DNA from: JAVVTQ01 sp036653595
Lineage (GTDB): Bacteria; Bacillota; Clostridia; Oscillospirales; Ruminococcaceae
DNA length: 51,696 nucleotides
Assembly (NCBI GenBank): GCA_036653595.1
Contig: JAVVTQ010000010.1
Coordinates: 1-51,696 of the forward strand
Direction: 5' to 3'
Part shown: in pieces, positions 50,385 to 51,696 of the stretch
Numbering within the stretch: position 1 is the first letter of the stretch
How the letters are laid out: every line of letters starts with the position of its first letter
Translations under genes and position numbers: made by a program
Notes under the pieces: model-generated
Database searches by the model: none
Seen by the model: only the letters and a program-made list of their open reading frames with translations
Told to the model about the DNA's origin: nothing

Positions 50385-50492
50385 ATATTTCACCTCGCGA
50401 TAATATATTTTTGCCATATTTCGCAGCATTAATACAGATTGGTGCAAGGCACGAGAAGAATAATGCAAAAAACAAAAACGCAAAATGGGTGC

Positions 50493-50542
50493 AAAAAAAG
50501 AAGTCCTTGAGCATTGCGGTGTACACAAATCAAAGACTTCTT
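50493..50542 (-). terminator. Rho-independent terminator of the HAD gene
   Basis: On the minus strand AAGAAGTC (50542-50535) pairs with GACTTCTT (50505-50498), extended by TTGA/TCAA, then runs into TTTTTTTGC. It separates the HAD gene from the LCP-like gene. Confidence 0.75.
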
Positions 50543-50652
50543 AATTATTTCAGTAAAACCTACGCGTTGGAATCGGTCAATTGCGCACTGTGTCGGCATA
50601 GAAATGCCGACATGACAGCCTTTTGAAAATTGCAATCAGAGAAAATTCAAAG

Positions 50653-51510
50653 CTAATCGGCGAGCAAATATGTATAAATAGCGTCCGCGACCCCGTCGTT
50701 GTCATTGCTTGAAATTATGAGGGAAGCGGCCCTCTTCGCAGCTTCGGTGCCGTTTTCCATGCAAAAGGACAAGCCCGCCGCAGCCAGCATGCTGACGTCG
50801 TTGTCATAGTCACCCGCAGCGCAGGTCTGCTCTGCGCTGATGCCGAGAAGCCCACAGAGGTTGATCATTCCGACACCCTTTGTAATTCCTTTTGGGGATA
50901 TGTCAATAATCTGAGGGTCGGAGCGAACGTAGTCAAGCATGTCGCAGGATTCCAAAAAAGAGATAACGGGGTCAAAGCTGCCGGAGGCGTCGGGAAATAC
51001 ATAGGACTTGTATATGCGCTGGGAAAGAACCTCGCTGTAATCGTCTCCGATGAAAAGCTGCGGCATAGCCTTGCCTCCGCGCCGGATGCTGAACTCATCG
51101 TATGCTTTGCACTCATCCAGACGGTCTTGACTTGTCGAGGCGTATTTTCCTGAGGAGCCAAAGACGCAGCAGGCGATATTGTTTGCCCGCGAGTAGTCCA
51201 GAAGCTCTGTGACAGCATTTTTGTCCATGGGTGCGTCCCACATAACCTCCTGCGTCTTTGAGTCGACGATGCACGAGCCGTTGGCGGTGATGACAGGTAC
51301 GTCAACGCCAAGCTCAAAAGCATAGAAATCGCTAACTGTAATCATGCGCCCCGTGCATATGGTGGCGATGATGCCGCGCTCGGAGAGACTTTGAAAGGCG
51401 CGAATGGTGTTTTTGGAGAGATCTTTGTCGGTGCTGAGAAGAGTGCCGTCGAGATCGCTGATGAACAGCTTGATGTTTTTGCCCTTTTCAATTGCAGTTG
51501 CTTTGTCCAT
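50653..51510 (-). CDS. Cof-type HAD phosphatase
   Basis: 285 residues, HAD subfamily IIB. LFISDLDGTLLSTDKDLS is motif I with nucleophile Asp and acid/base Asp; ATICTGRM is motif II (Thr); GITKGVGMINLCG carries the Lys of motif III; CAAGDYDNDVSMLAAAG is motif IV, with Asp-Tyr-Asp-Asn-Asp where many homologues have Gly-Asp-x-x-Asn-Asp. Likely dephosphorylates sugar phosphates or cofactors; the substrate is not predictable. The ATG at 51510 is chosen: GGAGGT lies 4-5 nt upstream, and an ATG 12 nt earlier lies inside that site. Confidence 0.9.
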   Translation of the reverse strand: MDKATAIEKGKNIKLFISDLDGTLLSTDKDLSKNTIRAFQSLSERGIIATICTGRMITVSDFYAFELGVDVPVITANGSCIVDSKTQEVMWDAPMDKNAVTELLDYSRANNIACCVFGSSGKYASTSQDRLDECKAYDEFSIRRGGKAMPQLFIGDDYSEVLSQRIYKSYVFPDASGSFDPVISFLESCDMLDYVRSDPQIIDISPKGITKGVGMINLCGLLGISAEQTCAAGDYDNDVSMLAAAGLSFCMENGTEAAKRAASLIISSNDNDGVADAIYTYLLAD

Positions 51511-51560
51511 TGGTACCTCCATGCAAAATATGTATTATTATAACACAATTTCTGTCGCAA

Positions 51561-51696
51561 AGCGACAGCCGCGACGCAGCCGCGGTTCAAAGCGCAGCTT
51601 TGAGGTTGTTATAACACTTTCCCCATAAAGCAAGCGACAGCCGCGGTTCAAAGCGCAGCTTTGAAAAATTGTGATTAAAACGTTCTCAAAGCGCAG
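51561..51696. repeat. Short direct repeats with a hairpin core at the window edge
   Basis: A 27-bp block ending in TCAAAGCGCAGCTTTGA occurs at 51577-51603 and again at 51638-51664, and its core TCAAAGCGCAG starts once more at 51686, cut by the window end. The core is an inverted repeat (TCAAAGC / GCTTTGA, loop GCA). AGCGACAGCCGCG is also present twice (from 51561 and 51633). No gene is seen in 51511-51696. Confidence 0.75.

Overview
The window reads as a chromosomal core segment of an anaerobic, spore-forming member of the Firmicutes, most likely class Clostridia. The evidence is a sporulation set (spo0A, spoIVB, dpaA-dpaB, yabP-yabQ), the IspH-ribosomal S1 fusion typical of Clostridia, a PPi-type phosphofructokinase, IreB, c-di-AMP synthesis by CdaA-CdaR, and two CCA-encoding tRNA-Ser genes. 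GC content looks moderate. At least eight genes appear to start at TTG behind a good ribosome binding site. There are no insertion sequences, phage genes, CRISPR arrays or rRNA genes. Species cannot be named from this sequence.

Layout. 1-558: end of a protein built from 117-bp repeats. 0.68-1.75 kb (minus strand): ireB, a small conserved protein and a flavodoxin. 1.9-4.3 kb: acpS, nnr and a lipoprotein. 4.5-7.8 kb: a minus-strand MFS transporter divergent from murC, then a nitroreductase. 8-10 kb: a solitary mazF (minus), then dpaA-dpaB for spore dipicolinate. 10.5-14.9 kb: a tight operon of a BaiN-type flavoprotein, cmk, plsC and ispH-S1. 15-19.8 kb: a Ca2+-type P-type ATPase, then spoIVB-spo0A. 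20.3-25.5 kb: ispDF, cdaA-cdaR and a COG2509 flavoprotein. 25.5-33.1 kb: recJ, relA, dtd, an MBL hydrolase, hemZ and a uridine-kinase-like protein, nearly all overlapping or closely spaced. 33.2-38.5 kb: a zinc-ribbon protein, then the classic yabM-mazG-hup-rqcP-yabP-yabQ-divIC-yabR run. 38.9-47.4 kb: hpf, an rRNA methyltransferase, a tyrosine phosphatase, a PfkB kinase, an XRE membrane regulator, a small helical protein, an M3 peptidase and pfp. 47.6-51.7 kb: alr, tRNA-Ser(TGA), tRNA-Ser(GCT), a degenerate LCP-like protein (minus), a Cof-type phosphatase (minus), and short hairpin repeats at the right edge.

How the genes work together. Sporulation control (Spo0A), forespore signalling (SpoIVB), coat/envelope proteins (YabP, YabQ) and spore core dehydration (DpaAB) sit beside envelope synthesis (MurC, Alr, PlsC, a lipid II flippase-like protein, DivIC) and MEP isoprenoid synthesis (IspDF, IspH). 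Stress control is represented by RelA, c-di-AMP synthesis, MazF and HPF.

No clearly new multi-gene system was found. The observations most worth checking are the LCP-like protein lacking its catalytic motif, the apparent break-up of an acpS-lipoprotein-alr-mazF neighbourhood, a terminator-bearing intergenic element near 10.3 kb, Spo0A-box-like sites before spo0A, a structured region ahead of cdaA, and DNA-level tandem repeats at both window edges.
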